Of a stretch of 64,000 bases of DNA, positions 26,180 through 35,467 are shown piece after piece. Both the position numbers and the translations under genes were made by a program. Each line of letters starts with the position of its first letter. The first letter of the stretch is position 1. Below the pieces are notes generated by a model, which made no database searches, had not been told where the DNA came from, and saw only the letters and a list, made by a program, of their open reading frames with translations. Origin of the DNA: Polynucleobacter finlandensis (GTDB lineage Bacteria > Pseudomonadota > Gammaproteobacteria > Burkholderiales > Burkholderiaceae); assembly GCF_018881755.1 (NCBI RefSeq), contig NZ_JACVPS010000013.1, positions 1-64,000 of the forward strand. The letters are read 5' to 3'.

Positions 26180-26485
26180 TTACGGTTTGATTAAACCAAC
26201 AGCGTTAGAAATCAGGCCATCAGCTACTTTGGCTGCGTCCACGGTAAAACTACCGCTGGCAATGGCACTCTTGATGTCTTCTACTTTGCCAGCATCAAAT
26301 GCTGGACTTGCTGACACGGCAGCCTCTAAGGCTTTTAATTGACTCGATTTAGTAGCTGCAGTAGTGCCTGATGTAGAGGGTTGTTCAGCTAGTTTTTGGG
26401 CAGCTGAGCTAGCGCTAGCAGAAGCGCTTTCTGTTTTTTCAATGCCGGTATTGAGAATGCTTTTCAGTGAGTCATTGATTTTCAT
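26180..26485 (-). CDS. flgM: FlgM, anti-sigma-28 factor
   Basis: 101 residues. A disordered, Ala/Ser/Thr-rich N-terminal half is followed by the FlgM C-terminal pattern with DAGKVEDIKSAIASGSFTVDAAKVADGLI, which binds and holds FliA. It is exported once the hook is complete, which releases FliA for flagellin promoters. It lies next to flgA, as usual, and upstream of the third flagellin-like gene. Confidence 0.9.
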   Translation of the reverse strand: MKINDSLKSILNTGIEKTESASASASSAAQKLAEQPSTSGTTAATKSSQLKALEAAVSASPAFDAGKVEDIKSAIASGSFTVDAAKVADGLISNAVGLIKP

Positions 26486-26559
26486 GGGGTATGCTTTGCG
26501 TAGTGATTGATTACATAACTTTTAACGGTAAATTTTCTTCAAACTTTAATAATCTACTC

Positions 26560-26585
26560 TTATCCACGCCTTTTCTCATTGTTTA
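26560..26585 (-). promoter_or_regulatory. Weak sigma-28-like promoter upstream of flgM
   Basis: On the minus strand TAAA, then 14 bp, then GTGGATAA (consensus GCCGATAA). The spacing is one short and two bases of the -10 differ. Its position 75-100 bp before flgM is sensible, since flgM is often a FliA target. Confidence 0.35.
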
Positions 26586-26634
26586 TTAAACAAATAACTT
26601 ATCATTTTAAAAAGAATTAGTTATCAGATTGGCT

Positions 26635-27381
26635 CTATTTTGCATTCACTACCACTTGCCCACTTGCATTTGCCGTGCCAGTAATCACTTGCCCACCAAT
26701 CATTCTGACTTGAACCACCTGCCCATCTGTTGCATTATTAATAGCCTGCCCCTCAGTGCTAACTGAAAAACCATTGCCTGCACTAACTACTCTAACGGTC
26801 TGATTTTGCTGAATAACTAATGTTTGTTTGAGCATATCTTGGCGAATGACACTGCCAGCTGTCAGGGACATTTTGACAGTACGCCCCAGAATTTGGGAGT
26901 TATTGGTAAAAATGCCCGCGGGCAGGGTAGTTAAATCCCCCTTTTGCATCTGTAACTCGCTATTTGCAATAACCTGTCCTTGGTAAAGTGGGGTTGCTGC
27001 GACAACATAGTCGGCAAAAATGCTGACGTTGGCCTGCACATAAAAAGTCCAGGAGGTGGGGGAGCTACAGCGAATACCCACCGAAGTTTTGCCCCAAGCA
27101 CGGCTACCTGCTGGGAAGAACGCTTCTGGAGAGGGGCAAAATGCCAATCTGAGATTGGGGTCAATTGGGGTAACGCTGACTTCCACCTTGCCGGGAGACC
27201 CTACGCTCTGGGCGATCAAAAATTCTTTTGCTTTCAGGTTCAGAATTCTTAAATCCTGAGGTGCCTCGGTCTGGGATTGGGCGGTAACGGGGATGGCCAA
27301 AAAAAGAGCACCCATAATAGCTAGCAAGCCTATGGCTAGTCTGTTGAAGGGGGGTGGATGGTTTAACGTTGAAAAGCTCAT
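26635..27381 (-). CDS. flgA: FlgA, P-ring assembly chaperone
   Basis: 248 residues. It has an N-terminal membrane/signal segment (about 14-34), then a SAF-type domain with TPLYQGQVIANSELQMQKGD and the conserved C-terminal GxxIxGxA pattern. It acts in the periplasm to assemble FlgI into the P-ring. It is divergent from flgB, with 179 bp holding two palindromes between them. Confidence 0.93.
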   Translation of the reverse strand: MSFSTLNHPPPFNRLAIGLLAIMGALFLAIPVTAQSQTEAPQDLRILNLKAKEFLIAQSVGSPGKVEVSVTPIDPNLRLAFCPSPEAFFPAGSRAWGKTSVGIRCSSPTSWTFYVQANVSIFADYVVAATPLYQGQVIANSELQMQKGDLTTLPAGIFTNNSQILGRTVKMSLTAGSVIRQDMLKQTLVIQQNQTVRVVSAGNGFSVSTEGQAINNATDGQVVQVRMIGGQVITGTANASGQVVVNAK

Positions 27382-27428
27382 GCCATGATTTTACGAATAG
27401 CGCAAATCATCAATGGGCAAATTAGCCT

Positions 27429-27443
27429 GTAAATTCCCCGTTT
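27429..27443 (+). promoter_or_regulatory. Shared GTAAATTCCCC motif upstream of flgB
   Basis: GTAAATTCCCCGTTT lies about 130 bp before flgB. The same core occurs before fliL (18248-18263). It directly abuts the palindrome at 27442. Confidence 0.35.
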
Positions 27444-27457
27444 AATCCTTGGATTAA
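27442..27457. promoter_or_regulatory. 16-bp palindrome between flgA and flgB
   Basis: TTAATCC-TT-GGATTAA is a perfect inverted repeat between two divergent flagellar genes. It is a good candidate binding site for a dimeric regulator of flagellar early genes. The regulator is unknown; flhDC is not in the window. Confidence 0.45.
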
Positions 27458-27478
27458 GAAAAGAGTAAACAAATTATA

Positions 27479-27497
27479 TTACTTCACATGGAAGTAA
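27479..27497. promoter_or_regulatory. Second inverted repeat upstream of flgB
   Basis: TTACTTC-ACATG-GAAGTAA, perfect 7-bp arms around 5 bp, 64 bp before the flgB ATG. It could overlap the flgB promoter. Confidence 0.4.
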
Positions 27498-27560
27498 AAC
27501 ATGACTCAATATATCTATCGGCAGGAAAAATATTTTCTTTAGTGCAAAAGGAAAAATAAT

Positions 27561-27992
27561 ATGACTGGCTTAGATTCAATCTTCGGTTTTCATGAGGCGG
27601 CCCTCAAGGTGAGAGAGCAACGCCAAGAATTGCTTGCCGCCAATATTGCTAACTCAGACACACCAAATTATAAGGCGAGGGATATAGATTTTTCTTCAGC
27701 CATGAAAAATGCCCTTGCAGTCAAGGAACGTTCAGTGGGTGGCGCAGGAGCAACTACAGGCATGGCTACAACTTCAGCTCTGCACTTGTCAAATGGTGCC
27801 ACACCCTCTGCTGGCAATGGAAATTTTGGCGATGTGCTCTTTAGATCTTCGGTGCAAGACAGCGTTGACGGCAACACTGTTGACGGAGATGTAGAAAGAA
27901 ATGCCTTTACCGATAACGCTATTCGCTATGAAGCCAGCTTAACAATGCTTAAGTCGGACATTAAAGACATGATGTCAGCGATTCAAGGTTAA
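27561..27992 (+). CDS. flgB: FlgB, proximal rod protein
   Basis: 143 residues. The N-terminal rod motif RQELLAANIANSDTPNYKARDIDF and the C-terminal RYEASLTMLKSDIKDMMSAIQG are typical. The middle is a variable low-complexity stretch. It is the first gene of flgBCDEFGHIJ. Confidence 0.96.
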   Translation: MTGLDSIFGFHEAALKVREQRQELLAANIANSDTPNYKARDIDFSSAMKNALAVKERSVGGAGATTGMATTSALHLSNGATPSAGNGNFGDVLFRSSVQDSVDGNTVDGDVERNAFTDNAIRYEASLTMLKSDIKDMMSAIQG

Positions 27993-28009
27993 TTTAACAG
28001 GAGATCTTA

Positions 28010-28420
28010 ATGTCATCCTTACTCAATATTTTTAATATTTCAGGCTCAGCCATGAGTGCTCAGTCTCAACGCCTAAACGTCGTTGCCAGTAACCTGGCCA
28101 ACGTAGATAGCGCAACTAGTGCTAATGGCCAGCCCTACAAAGCCAAACAGGTTGTTTTTAGCGCCGTCGCTAGCGGCTCTCCCGAGGTTAATGGGGTTAA
28201 GGTGAAGCAGATTATTGAAGACACTTCACCACCCAAAATGGTGCACGATCCCCACAACCCATTAGCAGATGCCAATGGTTTTGTCTCGATGCCCAATGTC
28301 AATGTCACTCAAGAGATGGTGAACATGATTTCCACCTCACGGGCTTACCAAAACAACGTAGAAACCATGAATGCTGCCAAGTCAATGTTACAAAAAACAT
28401 TGAGCCTTGGCCAATCTTAA
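28010..28420 (+). CDS. flgC: FlgC, proximal rod protein
   Basis: 136 residues. It has [16 protein letters not shown] at the N-terminus and [21 protein letters not shown] near the C-terminus, both diagnostic for rod proteins. It starts 17 nt after flgB with AGGAG upstream. Confidence 0.97.
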   Translation: MSSLLNIFNISGSAMSAQSQRLNVVASNLANVDSATSANGQPYKAKQVVFSAVASGSPEVNGVKVKQIIEDTSPPKMVHDPHNPLADANGFVSMPNVNVTQEMVNMISTSRAYQNNVETMNAAKSMLQKTLSLGQS

Positions 28421-28451
28421 TCATCAATATAGCGGAACTTAGGAGAAAAAT

Positions 28452-29162
28452 ATGAGCACAATTCAGGGAGCTAGCACTTCAAATGCCAATGCATTGATGC
28501 AGGCAATGAATGGTGCCTCGGCATCATCCAATACAAGCACCAGCACATCAAGCTCTACATCAACATCTTCAGCTAAGTCACTACAAGACAACTTCATGAC
28601 GATGTTGGTTGCGCAGATGCAGTATCAAGACCCAACTAATCCAGTTGATAGCGCCCAGATGACAAGTCAATTGGCACAGATTCAGACGGTGCAGGGCATT
28701 GGCAGTTTAAATACCTCAATGTCATCCATGGTGAGCAGCTTAAATGCTAGTCAAGCGTACCAAGCATCAAGCATGATTGGCCATACCGTGATGGTTTCTG
28801 GAAATGCATTCCAGTTAACGAGTGGTCAAGGTTCTTTTGGCGTTCAACTACCTTCCTCTGCAGATAGTGTGAAAGTCAATGTGATTAATTCAGCCGGCCA
28901 AACTGTTAATACCATTAATTTAGGCGCACAAGCTGGCGGCACAATTCCAGTAGCTTGGAATGGAAAAGATGCTAGCGGTATTACAGCTCCCGATGGTGCT
29001 TACTCATTCCAAATTGCCGCTACCTCTAGCGGTAAAGCAGTGGCTGCAACAGGCCTAACTTATGCAGGGGTAAGTAGCGTGGCTAATGGTGCTAATGGCG
29101 TCACATTAAATCTGGATAACAACTCAACAGTTGGTATCGCCAACGTAATGCAGATTCTTTAA
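28452..29162 (+). CDS. flgD: FlgD, hook-cap scaffolding protein
   Basis: 236 residues. It has a Ser/Thr/Ala-rich N-terminus, the conserved FMTMLVAQMQYQDPTNPVDS motif (about 49-68), and FlgD-type Ig and Tudor-like folds including VAWNGKDASGITAPDGAYSF. It caps the growing hook. It starts after AGGAG. Confidence 0.95.
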   Translation: MSTIQGASTSNANALMQAMNGASASSNTSTSTSSSTSTSSAKSLQDNFMTMLVAQMQYQDPTNPVDSAQMTSQLAQIQTVQGIGSLNTSMSSMVSSLNASQAYQASSMIGHTVMVSGNAFQLTSGQGSFGVQLPSSADSVKVNVINSAGQTVNTINLGAQAGGTIPVAWNGKDASGITAPDGAYSFQIAATSSGKAVAATGLTYAGVSSVANGANGVTLNLDNNSTVGIANVMQIL

Positions 29163-29191
29163 TTTTAATAATTCACTCTTAGGAGACCGAC

Positions 29192-30163
29192 ATGTTCTTT
29201 GATCAAGGTTTAAGTGGTTTAAATGCAGCAGCCCAGAGTTTACAAGTTTTGGGAGAAAATATCGCCAATGGCAGCACTGTTGGATATAAAACGGCCCGAG
29301 TGAATTTCACAGACATTATGGCTAATACATTAAACACTGCAAGCTCTGGTGTGAGTCTACAAACTGGCGCTGGCCCAGTCAGCTCTAATATTCAGCAGCT
29401 CTTTACTCAAGGCACCATTACTACCACAACCAACCCATTGGATGTTGCTATCAATGGAAGAGGTTTTTATCAGCTTACAGATCCAACTACAAGTAAGATT
29501 TCGTATACACGTGATGGCCAATTCCAGATTAATAATACTGGCAACTTAGTAAGCGCTGGTGGACAAAAGGTCTCTGGCTATGCAGCGGTTGGCGGCGTCG
29601 TCGGAGCGACTGTTACACCATTAAATTTAAGTGGCTTTGGATCGTTTCAAGGAAACTCTGCTTTGGGTTTAACCGCTGATGCTAACAGCACCTTATCTGG
29701 TTACAGCATTAATCCTGACGGTACTATCGTCGGAACTTATGCAGTGAGTACGACATTGTCCGCACAAGCCACTGCAGCGGCTGCGTTAATTGTGCCAATT
29801 GCCCCAAGCACAACATTAACCGTAGCACAGCAGACTCAGCTTACGGCCTTAAACGCTGTAAGTAACTCCCCATCAACTCAGGTTACTTTGGGTCAATTGG
29901 CATTGGCAAGCTTTCCAAGTGAAACGGGTTTAAGTGCATTGGGAACCAATTCTTGGGTTCAAACATCGCAGTCAGGTGCACCAACCATTGGAGCGCCGGG
30001 TGTTGGTGGCTTAGGTGCACTACAGTCATCTGCGGTGGAGACGTCAAATGAAGACCAAACGTCTGACATGGTTGGCTTGTTAGCTGCGCAGCGTGCATAT
30101 CAAGCCAATGCGCAAACCATCAAAGCCGAAGATCAAATGGCGCAAACCTTGGTTAACTTATAG
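29192..30163 (+). CDS. flgE: FlgE, flagellar hook protein (short form)
   Basis: 323 residues, shorter than the about 400 of most proteobacterial FlgE. The N-terminal LQVLGENIANGSTVGYKTARVNF and C-terminal SNEDQTSDMVGLLAAQRAYQANAQTIKAEDQM are conserved. The outer D2 region is reduced to about residues 140-240, rich in Ala and Thr. It builds the hook. The reduced size parallels the short flagellins here. Confidence 0.93.
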   Translation: MFFDQGLSGLNAAAQSLQVLGENIANGSTVGYKTARVNFTDIMANTLNTASSGVSLQTGAGPVSSNIQQLFTQGTITTTTNPLDVAINGRGFYQLTDPTTSKISYTRDGQFQINNTGNLVSAGGQKVSGYAAVGGVVGATVTPLNLSGFGSFQGNSALGLTADANSTLSGYSINPDGTIVGTYAVSTTLSAQATAAAALIVPIAPSTTLTVAQQTQLTALNAVSNSPSTQVTLGQLALASFPSETGLSALGTNSWVQTSQSGAPTIGAPGVGGLGALQSSAVETSNEDQTSDMVGLLAAQRAYQANAQTIKAEDQMAQTLVNL

Positions 30164-30216
30164 GCTAATTCGCCTTAATTATTTAATTTCATAATCGCAA
30201 ACGGAAAGGGAAAAAT

Positions 30217-30957
30217 ATGGATCGCATGATTTTTACAGCAATGACAGGCGCTCAGCATATTCTCGATCAACAGGCTACCAACTCTCATAATTTGGCTAAT
30301 GCCACATCTACTGGGTTTAAGGCGCAGATTGATACTTTCCGCGCAGTGCCAGTGATTGGTGATGGTTTGGCTACTCGCACCATGGTTGTAAATGCAACAT
30401 CGGGTGCGGATTTCACGCCAGGTGCAATTCAACAAACAGGTCGCAGTTTAGATGTGGCTGTAGAGGGCAAAGGTTGGTTCTGTGTGCAGCGTGCTAATGG
30501 CGCTGAGGGTTATACCCGCAACGGATCGTTTAAGGTGAGCGCCAATGGTATTTTGCAAACAGCCAGTGGACTTAATGTATTAGGTGATGGTGGCCCAATT
30601 AGCATCCCGCCAAATGCCAGCATTACTATTGCTGGTGACGGCTCTATGTCAAGCGTTAATGATGGTGAGGTCCCTCAGCTCACAACGCCACTAGATCGCC
30701 TGAAATTAGTCAATCCAGAGGAAACTAATTTGGTGCGCGGGGACGATGGTTTATTCAATACTCGCAATGGCGCTCCTGCCCAGGCTGATGCCACGGTCAA
30801 AGTGGTGCATGACGCCCTGGAAAGCTCGAACGTCAACGTGGTGCAGGGGATGGTCAATATGATCTCCTTGGCTCGTCAGTTTGATATTCAAATGAAGCTG
30901 ATGCAAAACGCTGAGAGTAACGACAGTAAAGCGGCTCAACTCTACAGTTTGGCTTAA
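30217..30957 (+). CDS. flgF: FlgF, proximal rod protein
   Basis: 246 residues. It has DRMIFTAMTGAQHILDQQA at the start, typical of FlgF, and NVNVVQGMVNMISLARQFDIQMKLM at the end. It is part of the rod between FlgC and FlgG. A 53-nt gap follows flgE. Confidence 0.96.
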   Translation: MDRMIFTAMTGAQHILDQQATNSHNLANATSTGFKAQIDTFRAVPVIGDGLATRTMVVNATSGADFTPGAIQQTGRSLDVAVEGKGWFCVQRANGAEGYTRNGSFKVSANGILQTASGLNVLGDGGPISIPPNASITIAGDGSMSSVNDGEVPQLTTPLDRLKLVNPEETNLVRGDDGLFNTRNGAPAQADATVKVVHDALESSNVNVVQGMVNMISLARQFDIQMKLMQNAESNDSKAAQLYSLA

Positions 30958-31032
30958 GTCTTTTTGTGAAAAGATACTCATTAATGATTGTTGGTTAACT
31001 TCAAAGTTGGCTTATATAAAAGGAAATAAAAA

Positions 31033-31821
31033 ATGATTCGCTCTTTGTGGATTGCAAAAACAGGTTTAGATGCGCAACAAACGCAAATGGACGTGATTAC
31101 CAATAACTTGGCAAACGTGAGCACGAATGGTTTTAAACGTTCACGCGCAGTGTTTGAAGATTTGCTCTATCAAAATATGCGTCAAGCAGGAGCGCAATCC
31201 TCTCAGCAAACGCAATTGCCATCAGGGATGCAATTAGGTACTGGTGTAAAGCCCGTAGCAACAGAGCGTATTTTTTCACAAGGGAACTTGCAACAAACAA
31301 GTAATAACACTGATATTGCGATTAACGGTAGTGGCTTTTTTCAGGTATTAATGCCAGATGGTAGCGCAGCGTATACCCGTGATGGTAGCTTTCAGATGAA
31401 TGCTACAGGGCAATTAGTTACTGCAAGTGGCTACACAGTGCAACCCGCTATTACGATTCCTGCTAATGCACAGAGCGTTACGGTTGGTCGTGATGGCGTG
31501 GTGTCGGTTACTTTACCTAATTCAGTAGCGGTAACGCAAGTAGGTACCATTCAGCTGTCTACATTTATAAACCCAGCTGGCCTAAGCGCTAAGGGTGAAA
31601 ACTTGTATGTAGAAACGGCTTCTTCGGGGAATCCGAATACAACGACACCCGGCCTAAATGGTTCAGGTATTTTGCAACAAGGTTACGTAGAGACATCGAA
31701 CGTGAACGTCGTTGAGGAAATGGTCAATATGATTCAAACTCAACGTGCTTATGAGATCAATAGTAAGGCCGTTTCAACTTCAGACCAAATGCTGCAAAAG
31801 TTAGCGCAACTGGGCGGTTAA
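31033..31821 (+). CDS. flgG: FlgG, distal rod protein
   Basis: 262 residues, standard. It has [22 protein letters not shown] at the N-terminus and [24 protein letters not shown] at the C-terminus. It forms the distal rod that passes through the P and L rings. AAGGAA lies upstream. Confidence 0.97.
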   Translation: MIRSLWIAKTGLDAQQTQMDVITNNLANVSTNGFKRSRAVFEDLLYQNMRQAGAQSSQQTQLPSGMQLGTGVKPVATERIFSQGNLQQTSNNTDIAINGSGFFQVLMPDGSAAYTRDGSFQMNATGQLVTASGYTVQPAITIPANAQSVTVGRDGVVSVTLPNSVAVTQVGTIQLSTFINPAGLSAKGENLYVETASSGNPNTTTPGLNGSGILQQGYVETSNVNVVEEMVNMIQTQRAYEINSKAVSTSDQMLQKLAQLGG

Positions 31822-31852
31822 TTACTGCTAGCTTGAATCAAAATATTTGCAC

Positions 31853-32548
31853 ATGAAAAAACAATTTCTATCTCATTGGTTTTGTACTCCCAGTTTGGTA
31901 TTAAAAGTCGCCGCAGGATTCGGGTTCGTATCCGTATTGGGCGCCTGCTCTGTCACGCCAAGCACCATTACACAAAACCCGGGCACTGCCAAAACATCAA
32001 TTTACACCATGCCAGAGCCAAGCCCTGGATCAATCTATAGCCCCGCTAGCTATCGTCCTATGTTTGAGGGACGTCGCGCGCGTATGGTGGGTGATATTGT
32101 GACAGTGAATATTGTTGAAAATACTGCAACCACCAAAGATGGTGGTGGTTCGGCTAGTAAAAAGGGTACGGCTAACAGTGCATTTGCCAATATGTTTAGT
32201 AATATCGTAGAGCCAACCTTTAAGACGAGCAATGACAGTGGTTATGAAGCAAAAGCGGCAAACAATACAAGTAATACCTTTAACGGATACATTACGGCTT
32301 CCGTAGTGGATGTGAAGCCCAATGGACACTTGGTTGTGGTTGGCGAAAAGCAGGTCGCCTTTGATCAAGGCGTGGAATTTGTGCGTTTCTCTGGTGTCGT
32401 TAACCCGGACATGATCACTACCAATAATACGGTGTCCTCAAATACAGTAGCGGATGCCAGAATTGAGTACCGCACCAACACTACTTTAGACTGGGCTAAC
32501 TTTGGCACCATGGTGAACCGCTTTTTCTTGAGCATTGCACCTTTTTAA
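31853..32548 (+). CDS. flgH: FlgH, L-ring lipoprotein
   Basis: About 231 residues from ATG 31853. The signal peptide ends in a lipobox LGAC (Cys about 31). The mature part shows YRPMFEGRRARMVGDIVTVNIVEN and the conserved C-terminus ending FFLSIAPF. It anchors the L-ring in the outer membrane. Confidence 0.95.
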   Translation: MKKQFLSHWFCTPSLVLKVAAGFGFVSVLGACSVTPSTITQNPGTAKTSIYTMPEPSPGSIYSPASYRPMFEGRRARMVGDIVTVNIVENTATTKDGGGSASKKGTANSAFANMFSNIVEPTFKTSNDSGYEAKAANNTSNTFNGYITASVVDVKPNGHLVVVGEKQVAFDQGVEFVRFSGVVNPDMITTNNTVSSNTVADARIEYRTNTTLDWANFGTMVNRFFLSIAPF

Positions 32549-32557
32549 TTCGGACTT

Positions 32558-33709
32558 ATGCAATTCTTAATTAAACTTTTTCTTCGCTTATTTACGTTAT
32601 CTCAGACCATATTTGCGTATGGCGGCATCGTTCTAATGATGACTGCGGTATCTCCGGCACATGCTGAGCGTATCAAGGATTTGGCGAACATTCAGGGGGT
32701 CCGTGATAACCAATTGATCGGTTACGGTTTGGTGGTTGGCCTTGAGGGTACTGGCGACCAGACAACTCAAACGCCATTTACTTTGCAAACGACGATTAGC
32801 ATGTTGCAAACAATGGGTGTTACCTTGCCGCCTGGATCGTTTACGACCATGCAATTAAAAAATATTGCGGCTGTGATGGTGACCACTACGCTACCAGCCT
32901 TTGCACAATCTGGCCAAACATTGGATGTTACCGTTTCATCCATGGCAAATGCTAAAAGCATTAAAGGCGGCACTTTATTAATGACGCCTTTAAAGGGTGC
33001 TGATGGAAATACCTATGCGATTGCGCAGGGCAACCTTGTAGTCGCAGGAGCAGGGGCTTCTGCCAATGGAAGCTCCACTTTAATTAATCAATTGAGCGTT
33101 GGTCGAATTTCAGCTGGTGCTACGGTTGAGCGGACTATTCCCAATAATATTGCCCAGCTAGAATTTATTAACTTAGAATTAAAAGAGTCTGATTTTTCTA
33201 CAGCCATGTCAACTGTTAAGGAAATTAATAAGGCCTTTGGCCAGGATATTGCCTTTGCAAGGGATGCCCGTGTGATTTCGGTTCGCCCCAACAATACTGA
33301 CGGTAATCGCGTCGGATTTTTAGCTGCATTAGAGTCTCTCAACGTAAATCGTGCCAAGGGGAGCGCCAAGGTTATTATCAATGCCCGCACTGGTTCAATT
33401 GTCTTAAATCAATCGGTTACCTTAGATAAATGTGCCGTGGCGCATGGTAATTTAAGTGTGGTTATTAGTACTGCACCGGTTGTTAGTCAACCCAATGCAT
33501 TTGCAAATGGTAGAACTGTTGAATCCAAAGTATCGCAAATCTCGATCAATCAAGATCCAGGTAATGTAATTCAGCTCGGTGGCGGTACTTCGCTTTCAGA
33601 TGTGGTGAGAGCGCTCAATGCCGTTGGTGCAACACCCCAAGATCTTTTGGCTATTTTGCAGGCAATTAAAGCGGCCGGCTCTTTGCGTGCTGATCTAGAA
33701 ATCATTTAA
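32558..33709 (+). CDS. flgI: FlgI, P-ring protein
   Basis: 383 residues. A signal peptide (about 1-36, ending AHA) is followed by the invariant ERIKDLANIQGVRDNQLIGYG and, at the end, LNAVGATPQDLLAILQAIKAAGSLRADLEII. It forms the periplasmic P-ring with the help of FlgA. It starts 9 nt after flgH. Confidence 0.97.
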   Translation: MQFLIKLFLRLFTLSQTIFAYGGIVLMMTAVSPAHAERIKDLANIQGVRDNQLIGYGLVVGLEGTGDQTTQTPFTLQTTISMLQTMGVTLPPGSFTTMQLKNIAAVMVTTTLPAFAQSGQTLDVTVSSMANAKSIKGGTLLMTPLKGADGNTYAIAQGNLVVAGAGASANGSSTLINQLSVGRISAGATVERTIPNNIAQLEFINLELKESDFSTAMSTVKEINKAFGQDIAFARDARVISVRPNNTDGNRVGFLAALESLNVNRAKGSAKVIINARTGSIVLNQSVTLDKCAVAHGNLSVVISTAPVVSQPNAFANGRTVESKVSQISINQDPGNVIQLGGGTSLSDVVRALNAVGATPQDLLAILQAIKAAGSLRADLEII

Positions 33710-33722
33710 CCACTTCAGACTT

Positions 33723-34964
33723 ATGGCTAACTCCATTAATTCATCAGGCACTGTTGATCTTACGAATCAGCTGGCCATGGACGCCAATGGTTTAAGCTCT
33801 CTAAAGCGCTCTGCCAAAGCGGATTCACCGGAAGCGATTAAAGGCGTTGCCAAACAATTTGAAGCCGTATTTGTCAATATGATGCTCAAGAGCATGCGCG
33901 ATGCAACGCCCAAAGAGGGGCTGTTTGATAGCGAGCAAAGCAAGATGTTTACATCAATGCTAGATCAACAGCTAAGTCAAAAGATGGCTGATAAGGGGAT
34001 TGGCTTGGCGGATATATTGGTAAGGCAGTTAACCAAGGCTAAATCTAGCGCTGCAAATATTGCAAAAGACAGCTCGCCACTACCCTTAGCTAATAACTTT
34101 CATACTTTGAATGCAGTGAAATCTACTAGCACTCTGAATGCTGCAAAAGTGGAGTCGAATCAGGGTGCAGGTAATACTGCTAAGTCTTCCAAAATCAAAG
34201 CGTATCAAGAAGCCGCCGCTCAAGCTCCAAACATCCCGTTAGCACGGGATGCCACTCTTGAGGCTGTATTAAATACCGCCCTTGATCGCAGTGATGATGT
34301 AGAAGATGCCGATCAAACGATGTTCTCCGTGAATGCCCAATTAAATGAAATTGCGCAGCCTTGGATTAAAGACGCTGTAGGTAAATTAGATCAAGCATCA
34401 GGTGAGTTGAAAGGCAATATTTCAGATGCCATAAAAAATCAAATCCTACCAATAGGTATGGGGTTAGTTAATAAGGTGACAACAGCAGCTTCTGTTGTGG
34501 CGAAAAATATCGCTAGCGGCAGCTTCGTTAATAGAATGGCTACTCATGCCCAAAAAGCTAGCCAAGAAACAGGCTTGCCAGCAGATTTTATGATGGGGCA
34601 AGCAGCCCTTGAGACTGGCTGGGGTAAGAGAGAGATTAATGGTCTTGACGGCCTGCCAAGTAATAACTTATTCGGTATTAAGGCAAATGCAAGTTGGACT
34701 GGAAAAGTGGTCACCGTACAAACGAGCGAATATATTAATGGAATCAAGCAGCCAAAAATTGAAAAATTTCGCGCCTATGATTCCTATGCTGAGTCATTTA
34801 AAGATTTTGCCAACATGATTAAGAATAGCCCGCGCTATCAAAATGTCATGAATAACTTGCAAAGCGCTACTGACTATGCTCAGGCGCTCCAGAGTGCAGG
34901 TTACGCTACCGATCCCCAATATGCTCTAAAGTTGGCCGGCACAATTAAGCAAATTCAGCCTTAA
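33723..34964 (+). CDS. flgJ: FlgJ, rod-cap and peptidoglycan hydrolase, with long linker
   Basis: 413 residues, longer than the usual about 310-330. The N-terminal rod-binding domain (about 38-105) has AKQFEAVFVNMMLKSMRDATP. The C-terminal glucosaminidase domain (about 268-413) has the catalytic Glu297 in MGQAALETGWGK. Between them lies an unusual linker of about 160 residues, Ala/Lys/Ser-rich. It cuts the cell wall for rod growth. It is the last flg gene; flgK and flgL do not follow. Confidence 0.95.
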   Translation: MANSINSSGTVDLTNQLAMDANGLSSLKRSAKADSPEAIKGVAKQFEAVFVNMMLKSMRDATPKEGLFDSEQSKMFTSMLDQQLSQKMADKGIGLADILVRQLTKAKSSAANIAKDSSPLPLANNFHTLNAVKSTSTLNAAKVESNQGAGNTAKSSKIKAYQEAAAQAPNIPLARDATLEAVLNTALDRSDDVEDADQTMFSVNAQLNEIAQPWIKDAVGKLDQASGELKGNISDAIKNQILPIGMGLVNKVTTAASVVAKNIASGSFVNRMATHAQKASQETGLPADFMMGQAALETGWGKREINGLDGLPSNNLFGIKANASWTGKVVTVQTSEYINGIKQPKIEKFRAYDSYAESFKDFANMIKNSPRYQNVMNNLQSATDYAQALQSAGYATDPQYALKLAGTIKQIQP

Positions 34965-35467
34965 AAAAACTCTTTAGGCTTGGTAGGCTATTTTAGCCAG
35001 CCCTATAAAAACTTGTAAATCCAAATTTTAAGTGCTGCAAATAATCTTCAGAGCAGATCATTCCTTTGCAATCCACATCATTATGAACGTCCCAAGTAAG
35101 CGACCTTACGAGAGCAGACCATGTTGTCTCAATTGAGCTATGTGACGGAGCTTGTCTCTTGTTCATGTAGGACCTTGTCTTAAGCTTTGTTCATTGACTG
35201 ACCTTCATTGAAACTTATAAAAAAATTTTAATGCAAACCTATGAGATAGCTGGGTTTCCTCGCTCTTATTCGCTAATTCAATTTGTCATTCAAATAGTAA
35301 AGTCATCCCTAAATCTCGGTGAAGGCTTATGAAATCTGGAGGCAAAGGGGATTTGGTGGTGAGGAAAAATACGGAAGCTTAATCATTTCAATTTTTATAT
35401 TAAGAAGTCATAAACACAGCATTATTTTTAAACTTATTTAACGAATAAACCTCTTTAGGAGAAATAC
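34965..35467. other. 500-bp gap between flgJ and the second chemosensory operon
   Basis: It holds a weak hairpin just after flgJ and presumably the promoter of the chemosensory operon. No sigma-28 consensus, gene or known RNA is seen. The flgK-flgL genes often found after flgJ are absent, with no recognisable remnant. Confidence 0.5.
34982..35001 (+). terminator. Weak terminator-like hairpin after flgJ
   Basis: GGT-A-GGCT and AGCC-A-GCC pair around ATTTT, with one internal A-A mismatch. No proper T-run follows, so termination may be partial. Confidence 0.35.

Noticed and set aside
35310..35395. G-rich stretch upstream of the tandem receptor considered as a cyclic-di-GMP riboswitch
   Set aside because: It lacks the conserved GEMM core pairings and loop sequences.
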